35,364 nucleotides of DNA from an uncultured Bacillota bacterium (lineage in GTDB: Bacteria; Bacillota; Clostridia; Lachnospirales; Lachnospiraceae). The notes under the pieces were generated by a model. It searched no databases. It saw nothing but the letters and a program-made list of their open reading frames with translations, and was not told the origin of the DNA. The stretch spans positions 1 to 35,364 of the forward strand of contig CAJKMA010000027.1 of the NCBI GenBank assembly GCA_905200905.1. The letters run 5' to 3'. This document shows, piece by piece, positions 1 through 7,495 of this stretch. Every line of letters starts with the position of its first letter. Position 1 is the first letter of the stretch. Both the position numbers and the translations under genes were made by a program.

Positions 1-72
1 TTTTCGAATCTGGTGTGGAATATTTTAAATAAACGATAAAATTTGAAGGTGGTTTCACACCTGCAAGAAGAT

Positions 73-120
73 GAGGCATAAGCCTATCATGAAAGTGGTA
101 GGCTGTGCCTCATTTTTATT
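73..120 (+). terminator. Rho-independent terminator of a gene upstream of the window
   Basis: GAGGCATAAGCCTATCAT and GTGGTAGGCTGTGCCTC form an imperfect hairpin around a GAAA loop, followed by CATTTTTATTT. The placement before a new ribosome binding site (GGAGGAG, 171-177) suggests it ends transcription entering from the left edge. I see no gene in 1-72. Confidence 0.75.
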
Positions 121-184
121 TCTATGCTTCCATTTCTGAAGCACATACCCATTTTTTATATAAAAAAACAGGAGGAGTCTGCCT

Positions 185-460
185 ATGACAAACAAATTAA
201 AAGAATATTTCCCTATGATTCGAACCAGGAAGGAAATTTTAGAGTACATTGAAGTAAGACCAGAACTACAGGAGGTTTTTGAATCCTGGAGGGAAGAACG
301 GCAAGATGAGTTAGATGCATGGCTTACTTTTATTAGTTGCGATGAACCGGAAAGGATGATTGAGCTTATGGAGAAATATCTCCAGTTTAAAGCTATATAT
401 CAAAATCTTTATGATATGTGCCTGAATGTTGAGGGAGTGATGGAACAGTTGGAAAGATAG
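185..460 (+). pseudogene. Internally deleted remnant of a PD-(D/E)XK (Rpn-like) transposase family protein
   Basis: This is an intact 91-codon reading frame with a good RBS (GGAGGAG, 7 nt before ATG), so it may still be translated. Residues 9-38 (FPMIRTRKEIL through SWREERQDE) resemble, from memory, the N-terminus of the Rpn/PD-(D/E)XK putative transposases that are abundant in Lachnospiraceae. From residue 42 (LDAWLTFISCDEPERMIEL to the end) it resembles the C-terminal part of the same family. About 200 residues carrying the nuclease core are missing, so the two ends appear joined in frame and no nuclease activity is expected. The family assignment is recalled, not searched. If it is wrong, this is a small hypothetical protein rich in Glu and Leu. 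It converges on the FUSC gene across a shared terminator. Confidence 0.55.
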
Positions 461-474
461 GATAAAATACACAT

Positions 475-522
475 GGGATGTTACATGAAATTGTATTTGG
501 GAATTCATTCATGCAACATCCC
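475..522. terminator. Bidirectional terminator between convergent genes
   Basis: GGGATGTT-a-CATGAA pairs with TTCATG-c-AACATCCC, giving 8 plus 6 base pairs around one mismatch with an 18-nt loop. The 3' flank on the plus strand is TTTGTTATTAT. It lies exactly between the plus-strand remnant and the end of the minus-strand FUSC gene, so it can serve both. Confidence 0.65.
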
Positions 523-529
523 TTTGTTA

Positions 530-1594
530 TTATACAACACTTAATCCATCTCTGTCCGAAGAAAACCGACGCAAAGATTTGCTGAAAAGTTTATAAAATA
601 TTTGCCCGTACAGGCTGCCGCAGATATTATGGAAAATACGGAAGAAAATCGCACCTTCCAGACCAATGAGACTGGTTGCTACTGCCATAGCACCAAAGGA
701 ATTAAATAAAGACTGCCATCCATAGGTTGCAGATAATCCAACACCAATACCACCGATGATTCCAGCATAAGAAAGGAATGATGGGGGCAATATGATATAC
801 AGGATTAAGAATACAATACCACCGATAATATTTCCTGGAATTCGTCCTTTGGTTCGGACTTTGGAATCTTTTTCAAAAGGAAGCATAACAGACATGGCTG
901 CAATTCCAGCCCACATAGAGCGAGGCAAATCCAGAAGCTCTACTACACACATAATAGAAGAAACTCCCAAGGCTAAGGCAATTTGCCACTGGGTTCTGGA
1001 AGAATGAATGTTAAACTCAGAAAATAAATCTTTTATATTGCGCTTGTAAGTACGTTTTTTGTGCCCTCTGTAAAATACAAGTATCGTAGCTGCTGCTCCC
1101 AGAAGAAGCCCTATACTGCGAAGGGCAAAGGTTTTACCAGAAGCGTCATACCCGTAGAGAAGAAGATATCCAAGGACAACAGTGGACTGGTTAAACATGA
1201 GAAGATTATGACAGCTTAAAAAGGCAAGAAGAAAAATGCAGCCCATATTGATGAACATTCCTGTTATGGGGTCAAAGGAGTTGGCAAGTCTTGGCATAAC
1301 AATTAAGACCGCAAAAATAATTCCCATAACACCTAAGGAATCCTTCATACCAATTCCAAAATCAGCATTTTTAAATACCATAAGAAATAAGAGCAATACA
1401 ACACCGGCAATGCTATTATCATCACCAAATATTGTGCTGAAGCCTATTACAAATCCCATGCAGAAGAGCATAGTGATTGCAATTTTAACAAAATAGATAC
1501 AGGTATGCCGGACTTTTTCTTTTTTTGTTTTTGCACCCCGAATTACAGCTTTGGAACCAATTTGATTTAATTGTAATTCCTGATAAAATGTCAT
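530..1594 (-). CDS. FUSC-family integral membrane protein (putative aromatic-acid/xenobiotic efflux type)
   Basis: A 354-residue membrane protein with two blocks of hydrophobic segments, about six and then four, separated by a basic cytoplasmic stretch (HKKRTYKRNIKDLF). This organisation, with the late MWAGIAAMSVMLPF segment followed by a basic loop (KVRTKGRIPGNIIGG), is typical of the fusaric-acid-resistance (FUSC/ArAE) superfamily. It is short for the family and lacks a large soluble domain. An in-frame start 23 codons upstream exists, but the ATG at 1594 is preceded by GGGAAGG at a normal distance, and the extra residues lie in the remains of the broken ATPase gene. Substrate is unknown. 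The gene is downstream of that pseudogene and may be read from the citC promoter. Confidence 0.6.
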   Translation of the reverse strand: MTFYQELQLNQIGSKAVIRGAKTKKEKVRHTCIYFVKIAITMLFCMGFVIGFSTIFGDDNSIAGVVLLLFLMVFKNADFGIGMKDSLGVMGIIFAVLIVMPRLANSFDPITGMFINMGCIFLLAFLSCHNLLMFNQSTVVLGYLLLYGYDASGKTFALRSIGLLLGAAATILVFYRGHKKRTYKRNIKDLFSEFNIHSSRTQWQIALALGVSSIMCVVELLDLPRSMWAGIAAMSVMLPFEKDSKVRTKGRIPGNIIGGIVFLILYIILPPSFLSYAGIIGGIGVGLSATYGWQSLFNSFGAMAVATSLIGLEGAIFFRIFHNICGSLYGQIFYKLFSKSLRRFSSDRDGLSVV

Positions 1595-1619
1595 AAAACC
1601 ATCCTTCCCGTTGTGTTTT

Positions 1620-2527
1620 CTATAGTAATGGGGCATTATACCAGTTGCAATACGTTTTGTCAAATGAAAATTTAACGCTTGAAATCTTTTGAAGTTGGGG
1701 ATGTAGGTAAATCTCAGGGTCTTCCATTAAAATTAGAGCAGGCAGTCGGTCCTCACCTTCCATGTAGGCTTCCAAAAGGGAGAGAAGATAGATACTGCAC
1801 ATACCTTTTCCTAGATGAGTAAGAGGCACAGGCTGGGCGTGATGTTTCTGTTTCATATATCCTTGTACTTTGAAAATATCTCCGGTATGACAAGTTAAGT
1901 CATAGATAACTTGTCCATGATACTGGCTGTTTTGTCCAAAGTGCTGGTTGACCTTGGAAGAAAAATCTTTTAGGTTCAGATGATAAAGCTTGTATTCCAA
2001 TAATTTTTCTGTTTCAAAAGCATTTAATTCCTGAGGTGTTTTTTTGTTAATCAAACCCATGCAGGAAAAACAGTGAGTACAAGTTTTAGCACGGTCAAAA
2101 AGGCAGCAATCTGTCCGCATCTGGTTTAATAAATCATTTTCCATAAAAGATAGAAGATGATTTTGGATAGTTTCAAGATTCCGTTGGCTGTCCAGATAAT
2201 AAACAGAAGGAAGCAGTTGAGGAATATAACGGTTTTGTTTGCGGAAACTAAGAAGGAAGTTTTTGGCAAAAATCACGGTACCAGGTATCACGACGTTTGT
2301 AAGCGCTAATGCTCCGGTTTTTATAAAGCAGTGACAAATCTTGTTTGGAAATGGAAAGTACCATAGATATTTCAATGTTTTGGTGTTTTTCATTAAAATC
2401 AGAGGGGGTGATCGTATACTGTCCCATAGCGGCAGCAATGGCTGCCAGAATGGAACTTTTACCAACACTGTTTTGTCCTACCAGAATAAGAGCACTTTCA
2501 AAAACAATTAACTTTCAAACCAGCAAT
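1620..2527 (-). pseudogene. Frameshifted and C-terminally truncated P-loop ATPase (SMC/OLD-like AAA)
   Basis: Pieces of one ATPase lie in successive frames. The N-terminal piece overlaps the end of citXG and reads KIAGLKVNCF. After one extra T in a T5 run (plus-strand A5 at 2500-2504) it continues ESALILVGQNSVGKSSI, a Walker A motif, and runs to a stop at 2248-2250. One extra A in an A5 run (plus-strand 2260-2264) moves the frame to LLSFRKQNRYIPQLLPSVYY. This last piece carries a Cys-rich stretch (CCLFDRAKTCTHCFSCMG) and a Walker B-like LILMEDPEIYLHPQ, then ends about 20 residues later. The expected C-terminal STHSP-like segment is absent in all frames, so the 3' end looks deleted where the FUSC gene begins. 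The original start is uncertain: there is no ATG, and TTG at 2518 or ATT at 2527 are candidates. Function cannot be assigned. Confidence 0.7.
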
Positions 2528-3920
2528 CTTTTTGGGACAAAAAAGAAAGAAAATAAGTGAGAGCCAGCATATCAGCACTGCCGCCAGGACTGATATTGTT
2601 AGAAACAAAATACTCATCCAAAGCAGTAAGAATATGTAGTTGTTTTTCATAATCGCTGCGATTTAGAAAGGCAGAGAGGGACTTTTGAATCCGAGTTGCA
2701 GTTTCATAATCTGAGCGAATAATAAGGTTTGTGTCTTCTGTATTTCCTATATAATAAAGGAGTGCAATAAGTCCGGCTTTTGTAAGGGAGCCAGTAGTTT
2801 TGTATGCCTTTTGAAATTGTGGATATCCGGAAAATAGTACATGGGGAAAACCCTTATAAGCCTCCCCTCTGATACCGGTAATACCATAGCTAGCATAGAG
2901 CTTTTCACCATGAGTTCTGGCAGTAGAGTGTGTGATATCCTTATAATCTTCTAAAAGCTCAGAAACCATGGACTGGCAGATACTAGACAAAACTTCCGGC
3001 AAATTCGGTGCTTTTAAATCTGTTTGAAAAGCAGAGTTTGCATAGCCTACAGCAGCACAGAAAATTCCTCCGGAAAAGATAATCCCTTTGTGGGTATTAA
3101 TGCCCTTGGTAGCTTCCAGCATTGTTTCTTCTGCCTGTTTTCCAAGAATGCGCAATTGTTGAAATAAGGTGGGAAGCTCTTCTTGAGAGCTGTCAAAAGA
3201 CAGTCCTGCAAGGGCACAATTTATAAAATAAGGTGTCAGAGCATAGGCACTGGTAACAAAAGTATCAATGCACATATCCTGGTGTGCACCATTGTGTACA
3301 CGGTCCACAAGTCCTGGTTTTAAACTGGTGTTTACCTCATAGAGCAGTGCCTTTTGCATCAAGGTACCAATATGCACAGACATGCGGGAATGGTAAAAAT
3401 GGCTCATCATTTCTTGCGTTTTTTTCTGTAATTCCCAAGCACTGTGAGTTCTGGAACGTCCACATAAAAAAGCAGGCTTGCCGCAAATCAGGCAGGTACG
3501 TTCAGGAAATCCAAGTTCCTGTCGGGAAACTTTGGAGCCATCCGGACGGAGGACATCAAAGTCAAAGAGGCGTCCAAGAGGATGATTTTCTTCCTGAAAG
3601 AGAAGATAAGATTTTATAGTATCAGGCTTTAAAGAAAGGGCAAAAAATCCTTCCCAACCAGTGTCTTTTTTTTCTTCTATTTTTTTAAAAATTTGTCCTT
3701 TTTGTTCCAGAACACCATGGTGAATCAGACGATTACCTAGGGCATACAGCCACTGAGTAAAGGGGGTTACTTTAATTGGGCCGGCAATATTTAAAGTAAA
3801 ACTCACAACACAGCTTGGATTTTCCTTTAAAAGCTCCTGTTGGATCCTAACCCGTTGTTCTCTGGCATCTAAAATTTCAGCAAGCCCTATAGAAGGACCT
3901 TGTGTCCAACATGTGTGCAT
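2508..3920 (-). CDS. citXG: CitXG fusion: apo-citrate/citramalate lyase holo-ACP synthase plus triphosphoribosyl-dephospho-CoA synthase
   Basis: A 470-residue bifunctional enzyme. Residues 1-175 are CitX, which transfers the prosthetic group to the acyl carrier subunit: GRLFDFDV (116-123), SRQELGFPERTCLICG (132-147) and CGRSRTH (153-159) are the family signature. Residues 190-470 are CitG, which makes the 2'-(5''-triphosphoribosyl)-3'-dephospho-CoA precursor from ATP and dephospho-CoA: NTSLKPGLVDRVHNGAHQD (197-215) and KGINTHKG. Such CitXG fusions are known in several Firmicutes. The ATG overlaps the citC stop by one base (TAATG), so the two genes are translationally coupled. The likely client is CitD, encoded 19 kb away on the other strand. 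Its 3' end overlaps the broken ATPase gene. Confidence 0.93.
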   Translation of the reverse strand: MHTCWTQGPSIGLAEILDAREQRVRIQQELLKENPSCVVSFTLNIAGPIKVTPFTQWLYALGNRLIHHGVLEQKGQIFKKIEEKKDTGWEGFFALSLKPDTIKSYLLFQEENHPLGRLFDFDVLRPDGSKVSRQELGFPERTCLICGKPAFLCGRSRTHSAWELQKKTQEMMSHFYHSRMSVHIGTLMQKALLYEVNTSLKPGLVDRVHNGAHQDMCIDTFVTSAYALTPYFINCALAGLSFDSSQEELPTLFQQLRILGKQAEETMLEATKGINTHKGIIFSGGIFCAAVGYANSAFQTDLKAPNLPEVLSSICQSMVSELLEDYKDITHSTARTHGEKLYASYGITGIRGEAYKGFPHVLFSGYPQFQKAYKTTGSLTKAGLIALLYYIGNTEDTNLIIRSDYETATRIQKSLSAFLNRSDYEKQLHILTALDEYFVSNNISPGGSADMLALTYFLSFLSQKDCWFES

Positions 3921-4972
3921 TACAAAGCAGCTCCTTTTTCTAAGAGTTTTTTTCGAAGCGCCTGACCTTTTTGGGAAAGGAGGTATTCGTAGGTGGTGTA
4001 AGGAACGAAATTTTTGATGCCCTCGAAATCTCCTTCCAGGAATTTCTTACGTACTAAAGTAGCACTGATAATCGTGTCATCCAGGCGGTATCTTGGCAGT
4101 TCTATGACCTGTATGCCATAGTCTGGCAGAATTTTTTTCATTTCCTGATTATATAAGGCAGTGATTTTTGAGAATGGTTCTTCTCCCACAAAACGGTGAG
4201 TAATACCAAAGGTTTTTTGATAATATTTTCCGAAGATTTTCAAATCTAGTTCCACAGCTTTTTCAGAGCCAGAGGCTTTATCTTTGAGAAAATAATCAGG
4301 AAAGGTAGCATGGGAAATCAGGTAGTCTGAACTGCCGTGAACATAAACATTATACAAATCTTCACATCCTTTTGTTACCAGATCTAGACGCACATCTGCT
4401 GGAAATTCAGAGGCATCCGCAGATAACACGAAAACATGGAGTTGATCGCACTGTCTGGAAGCTGTTTCTACTAGGTATCGGTGTCCATTGGTAAAAGGGT
4501 TGGCATTCATGACAATAGAACCCACTACAGTGGCCGGAATGTTTTCAAAAGGTTCTGCTTCTTTCTTTAAATACTGCTTAATACCATTTCGCCGATTTTC
4601 CATAAGCAGCATGTCATCTGTTTGGGCGATGGGATAAAAGCCCATATCCGAAAAAATTCCTTTGTATTCAGGCTTTGTAAATAAAAATAAATGAGTAATA
4701 CCCTGGTGAAAAGCATTGGTAATCAGCTGGGTCATAATACGTTGAAGGAGACCTTCCCCCTGGAGATTTTTATCTATGGCAATGCATTTCAAAATATTTT
4801 CATGTCTAGAACCACAACCCACAATAGCCCCTTCATCATTGCATAAAAGTACAGAATATTGAATCTGTTGGTCATAAGTCAGAGCATTTTCAGACAAAAA
4901 TTTTTTCAGGTTTTCTAACTTTCTGTTATGAAATGGAAAACCTTCTTCAAGATAATAGGATTGTAAACTCAT
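3920..4972 (-). CDS. citC: [Citrate (pro-3S)-lyase] ligase, acetylates the lyase acyl carrier protein
   Basis: A 350-residue protein of normal CitC length. Residues 35-115 form a GNAT-like N-terminal domain (IAIDKNLQGEGLLQRIM near 65-80). Residues 150-340 form the nucleotidyltransferase domain with the diagnostic VMNANPFTNGHRYLVE (about 154-169), where FTNGH is the ATP-binding HxGH-type motif. CitC uses ATP and acetate to acetylate the thiol of the phosphoribosyl-dephospho-CoA arm on CitD, switching the lyase on. The start is supported by AAAGGAG a few bases upstream. It is first in a minus-strand unit with citXG. Because the only lyase genes in the window sit inside a methylaspartate-pathway operon, the natural client is inferred to be citramalate lyase. 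Confidence 0.94.
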   Translation of the reverse strand: MSLQSYYLEEGFPFHNRKLENLKKFLSENALTYDQQIQYSVLLCNDEGAIVGCGSRHENILKCIAIDKNLQGEGLLQRIMTQLITNAFHQGITHLFLFTKPEYKGIFSDMGFYPIAQTDDMLLMENRRNGIKQYLKKEAEPFENIPATVVGSIVMNANPFTNGHRYLVETASRQCDQLHVFVLSADASEFPADVRLDLVTKGCEDLYNVYVHGSSDYLISHATFPDYFLKDKASGSEKAVELDLKIFGKYYQKTFGITHRFVGEEPFSKITALYNQEMKKILPDYGIQVIELPRYRLDDTIISATLVRKKFLEGDFEGIKNFVPYTTYEYLLSQKGQALRKKLLEKGAAL

Positions 4973-5014
4973 AGGGACTCCTTTCTATTATTTTACATGA
5001 ACTTTGTATAAATA

Positions 5015-5044
5015 ATTTTACCATAGGTAGGAGTTATAATGCAA
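5015..5044 (-). promoter_or_regulatory. Candidate promoter for citC-citXG
   Basis: On the minus strand TTGCAT (5044-5039) and TAAAAT (5020-5015) are separated by 18 bases, about 40 bases before the citC start codon. An overlapping alternative is TTGTTT with TATGGT at 17-base spacing. The divergent thi promoter lies about 50 bases away. Confidence 0.4.
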
Positions 5045-5090
5045 ACAAGAAACACGGGATGAAGTACAAAGGATATTTTAAGAAAAATTC

Positions 5091-5119
5091 TTGAGTTTTT
5101 AAAAGAATGGGTGTATGAT
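5091..5119 (+). promoter_or_regulatory. Promoter of the thiamin operon
   Basis: TTGAGT (5091-5096) and TATGAT (5114-5119) with exactly 17 bases between them. The predicted start near 5126 falls just before the TPP aptamer, as expected for a riboswitch-controlled leader. Confidence 0.65.
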
Positions 5120-5132
5120 AATTAATGGAATG

Positions 5133-5222
5133 AACACAGGGGAGCTTGTAATCGCAGGCTGAGAGGAAGTAATCCAACTTCGACCCTATAACCTGATGCG
5201 GATAATGCCGCCGTAGGAAGTC
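5133..5222 (+). promoter_or_regulatory. TPP riboswitch (THI element)
   Basis: All the conserved blocks occur in order: GGGGAGC (5139-5145), GGCTGAGAGG (from 5157), a small P3 hairpin GAAGTaatccaACTTC, GACCCTATAACCTGAT, then GCGGATAATGCCGCCGTAGGAAG. CTGAGA is the pyrimidine-sensing segment and the GGATAATGCC block belongs to the pyrophosphate-sensing arm. It precedes a terminator and the thiW-thiM-thiE genes, so thiamin pyrophosphate should switch the operon off. Confidence 0.97.
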
Positions 5223-5239
5223 ATATGCAGCGATTTTTT

Positions 5240-5275
5240 ACAGGAGGTACCGGAGAAGGTGTCTCCTGTTTTTTT
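5240..5275 (+). terminator. Riboswitch expression-platform terminator
   Basis: ACAGGAG-g-TACC pairs with GGTG-t-CTCCTGT around a GGAGAA loop, followed by seven T residues (5269-5275). Its position 18 nt after the TPP aptamer fits transcriptional attenuation. Confidence 0.85.
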
Positions 5276-5303
5276 CACTTTGAGAAAGGAGGAAACGAAC
5301 AAA

Positions 5304-5490
5304 ATCCACAAAATGTGGCAGGCTGAGGGGGAGCGCCCTGAGTTGTGTATAGTAGCGATGGGAAGCCGTGTTCCGGCGTGAGAGGATGCCAGTAAGCATC
5401 GACCGAACTTCCATGAGATTATCCATATAAATAATATAGGGATAATTGTATCTATTTAGGGAAGCGCTGCTATGTACAGTCGTTTCCTAA
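5304..5490 (+). promoter_or_regulatory. Second structured leader segment of unknown class upstream of thiW
   Basis: Between the attenuator and thiW are about 237 nt without a gene that contain several consecutive foldable elements. These are CCACA-aaa-TGTGG (from 5305), AGGG-ggagcg-CCCT, a three-way-junction-like unit, and two hairpins close to the start codon. The junction unit is closed by ATGGGAAG (5358-5365) with CTTCCAT (5408-5414); inside are GCCG/CGGC (5365-5377) and GATGC/GCATC (5385-5400). The later hairpins are ATTATCC (5418-5424) with GGATAAT (5440-5446), and TTAGGGAAGCG (5456-5466) with CGTTTCCTAA (5481-5490). GCAGGCTGAG at 5318-5327 repeats a 10-base block of the TPP aptamer at 5154-5163, but the other TPP core blocks are absent. 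I could not match it to a known riboswitch. Confidence 0.4.
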
Positions 5491-5512
5491 TAAACTCAAA
5501 GGAGCAAATAAT

Positions 5513-6031
5513 ATGATAAAAACAAACACAAAAAAATTAGCAATTGCCGGTGTGTTTTGTGCAGTTGCGGTTGTTGGCAGTCTTTTTTCTTTTCCTGTCT
5601 TTGGAAGCAAATGTTCTCCTGTTCAGCATATGGTAAACATACTATGTGCAGTTCTTCTGGGACCGGGATATGGAGTTGGAGTAGCATTTGCTACATCCTT
5701 GATTCGAAATATGCTTAGTCTTGGCAGTTTGATGGCATTTCCGGGAAGTATGTTTGGAGCACTTGTATGTGGACTTGTGTACAGAAGAACAAAAAACATT
5801 TTAGGTACATTAATTGGAGAAGTGTTTGGCACAGCGATTCTTGGTGGGTTATGTGCATATCCCATTGCAATTTTATTCATGGGAATTGGTGCAGCAGATG
5901 TTGCATTTTATGCATATATCATTCCATTCTTTATTTCTACCGCAGCAGGCGCCATTATTTCAGCACTTTTAATCTACAGTTTGAAAAAAGCCAACGTCCT
6001 TCATAACATGCAGGAATCTTTAAATCGGTAA
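5513..6031 (+). CDS. thiW: ThiW, ECF transporter S component for thiazole (hydroxyethylthiazole) uptake
   Basis: A 172-residue membrane protein with about five hydrophobic segments. The signature is GVFCAVAVVGSLFSFPVFGSKCSPVQHMVNILCA, which I give here only by its key part, SFPVFGSKCSPVQHM, followed by LLGPGYGVGVAFATSLIRN. ThiW is the substrate-binding subunit that works with the shared ECF ATPases and T component, encoded elsewhere, to import the thiazole moiety of thiamin. The RBS is AAAGGAG, 8 nt before ATG. Following a TPP riboswitch and preceding thiM, which phosphorylates the imported thiazole, its role is well supported. The preceding leader hairpins may affect translation. Confidence 0.93.
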   Translation: MIKTNTKKLAIAGVFCAVAVVGSLFSFPVFGSKCSPVQHMVNILCAVLLGPGYGVGVAFATSLIRNMLSLGSLMAFPGSMFGALVCGLVYRRTKNILGTLIGEVFGTAILGGLCAYPIAILFMGIGAADVAFYAYIIPFFISTAAGAIISALLIYSLKKANVLHNMQESLNR

Positions 6032-6051
6032 TGTAAGAAAGAGGAAGAAAC

Positions 6052-6867
6052 ATGTTTCAGAATGTGCTTGAAAATGTACGGAAGAAGTGTCCATTGATTC
6101 ATAATATTACAAATTATGTAACGGCCAACGACTGTGCAAATGTTGTCCTTGCCTGTGGTGCATCTCCCATTATGGCAGATGAAAAAGATGAGGTAGCAGA
6201 TATTACTGCTATTTGTGCAGGGCTGAATATCAATATGGGTACCATTAGTAAACCTAAGATTGAGTCTATGTTGATTGCAGGTAAAAAAGCAAATGAATTG
6301 CATCATCCGATTGTATTAGATCCGGTAGGTGTAGGGATATCCAAGCTGAGAAGGGATACAGCAATGCAATTTCTTCAAGAGATTCAATTTACGGTTATCC
6401 GTGGGAATGTTTCTGAAATAAAAAAACTGGCCCTTGGTATTGGCACAGAAAAAGGCGTGGATGCAGCAGATTGTATTACAGAAGAAAATATGGATGAAAT
6501 TGTTGCATTTGCGAAAGTGTTTGCAAAAGAAACAGGGGCCATTGTTGTCCTTACTGGTGCTGTCGATATTGTAGCAGATGGTCAAAAAGCTTATTGTATC
6601 CGAAATGGGCATCCTATGATGTCTTCCATTACTGGAACAGGATGTCAGCTTTCTGCAATGATTGCTGCTTATATAAGTGCAAATCCAGAAAATCTTTTCA
6701 TAGCAGTAGTTGCCGCAGTTTCAGCAATGGGTTATGCAGGTGAGATTGCTTATGCAAGATTGTCAGAATTAGACGGAAATGCTACTTATAGAACGTATAT
6801 TATTGATGCAATTTATAATATGACCACAGAAATGTTGGAGAAAGGTGCGAAATATGAAGTGCGATAG
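6052..6867 (+). CDS. thiM: Hydroxyethylthiazole kinase
   Basis: A 271-residue ThiM of normal length that phosphorylates 4-methyl-5-(2-hydroxyethyl)thiazole with ATP. Visible family motifs are HNITNYVTANDCANVVLACG (17-36), ASPIMADEKDEV, LDPVGVG (89-95), RGNVSEI and SSITGTGCQLSAM, with the catalytic Cys198 in GTGC. Its C-terminal codons overlap the start of thiE, and it follows thiW by 20 nt with AGAGGAAG as RBS. It takes the thiazole brought in by ThiW into the salvage branch of thiamin synthesis. Confidence 0.96.
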   Translation: MFQNVLENVRKKCPLIHNITNYVTANDCANVVLACGASPIMADEKDEVADITAICAGLNINMGTISKPKIESMLIAGKKANELHHPIVLDPVGVGISKLRRDTAMQFLQEIQFTVIRGNVSEIKKLALGIGTEKGVDAADCITEENMDEIVAFAKVFAKETGAIVVLTGAVDIVADGQKAYCIRNGHPMMSSITGTGCQLSAMIAAYISANPENLFIAVVAAVSAMGYAGEIAYARLSELDGNATYRTYIIDAIYNMTTEMLEKGAKYEVR

Positions 6868-7495
6868 TAGAGTAATGCGGCTTTATGCTGTTACAGACAG
6901 AGCTTGGGTAGGAAAACAAAGTTTATACGAACAGGTGGAATCAGCCTTGAAAGGCGGTGCAACTTGTGTACAACTTCGAGAAAAAGAATTAAATGAGGAA
7001 GAATTTTTGGCAGAGGCATTAGAAATCTCTGCGTTATGTAAAAAATATCAAGTTCCTTTTTTTATTAATGATAATGTAGACATAGCTATTCAATGCAAAG
7101 CAGATGGAGTTCATGTAGGACAGGAAGATATGGAAGTGTCACAAGTGCGCAAAAAAGTTGGTGATCAGATGATAATTGGTGTATCTGTTCATTCTGTTGA
7201 AGAAGCTATAAGAGCAGTTGAAAATGGAGCAGATTGTCTGGGGGTAGGCGCAATGTTCCATACATCCACAAAGGAATGTACAGGTGTCCTCCCAAAAGAA
7301 AGGCTTCGTGATATTTGTGCAGCTGTCAAGGTTCCGGTGGTTGCCATTGGGGGAATTAAAAAAAGCAATATAGAACAACTTGCAGGTACGGGAGTTGATG
7401 GTGTTGCTTTAGTAAGTGCTATTTTTGCGGCAGATGATATTGAAAGGGAGTGTTGTCTGCTTCGCGAATTATCAGAAAAAATGGTGAATTCATGA
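6854..7495 (+). CDS. thiE: Thiamine-phosphate synthase
   Basis: A 213-residue TIM-barrel enzyme joining HMP-PP and thiazole phosphate to give thiamin monophosphate. Motifs in order are YAVTDR, CVQLREK, INDNVDIA, DGVHVGQEDM, IGVSVHS, GVGAMFHTSTK and VVAIGGI, the phosphate and pyrophosphate binding loops. I chose the ATG at 6854 because GGAGAAAGG lies 8 nt upstream; a GTG at 6845 is too close to it, and ATG at 6875 has no RBS. It overlaps the end of thiM by 14 nt and shares an ATGA overlap with the next gene, so the cassette is tightly coupled. No thiD or thiC is present here, so HMP-PP must come from elsewhere. Confidence 0.95.
   Translation: MKCDSRVMRLYAVTDRAWVGKQSLYEQVESALKGGATCVQLREKELNEEEFLAEALEISALCKKYQVPFFINDNVDIAIQCKADGVHVGQEDMEVSQVRKKVGDQMIIGVSVHSVEEAIRAVENGADCLGVGAMFHTSTKECTGVLPKERLRDICAAVKVPVVAIGGIKKSNIEQLAGTGVDGVALVSAIFAADDIERECCLLRELSEKMVNS

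Noticed and set aside
1592..1663. Longer FUSC protein starting at 1663
   Set aside because: The extra 23 residues are non-hydrophobic, lie in the debris of the ATPase gene, and ATG 1594 has a better RBS.
5318..5327. Second TPP riboswitch suggested by the repeated GCAGGCTGAG
   Set aside because: The ACCTGAT and GGATAATGCC blocks required for the aptamer do not follow, so only the 10-base echo is supported.
5238..5426. Small minus-strand open frame in the thiW leader
   Set aside because: It runs antisense across the attenuator and the structured leader, with no RBS and no recognisable protein features.
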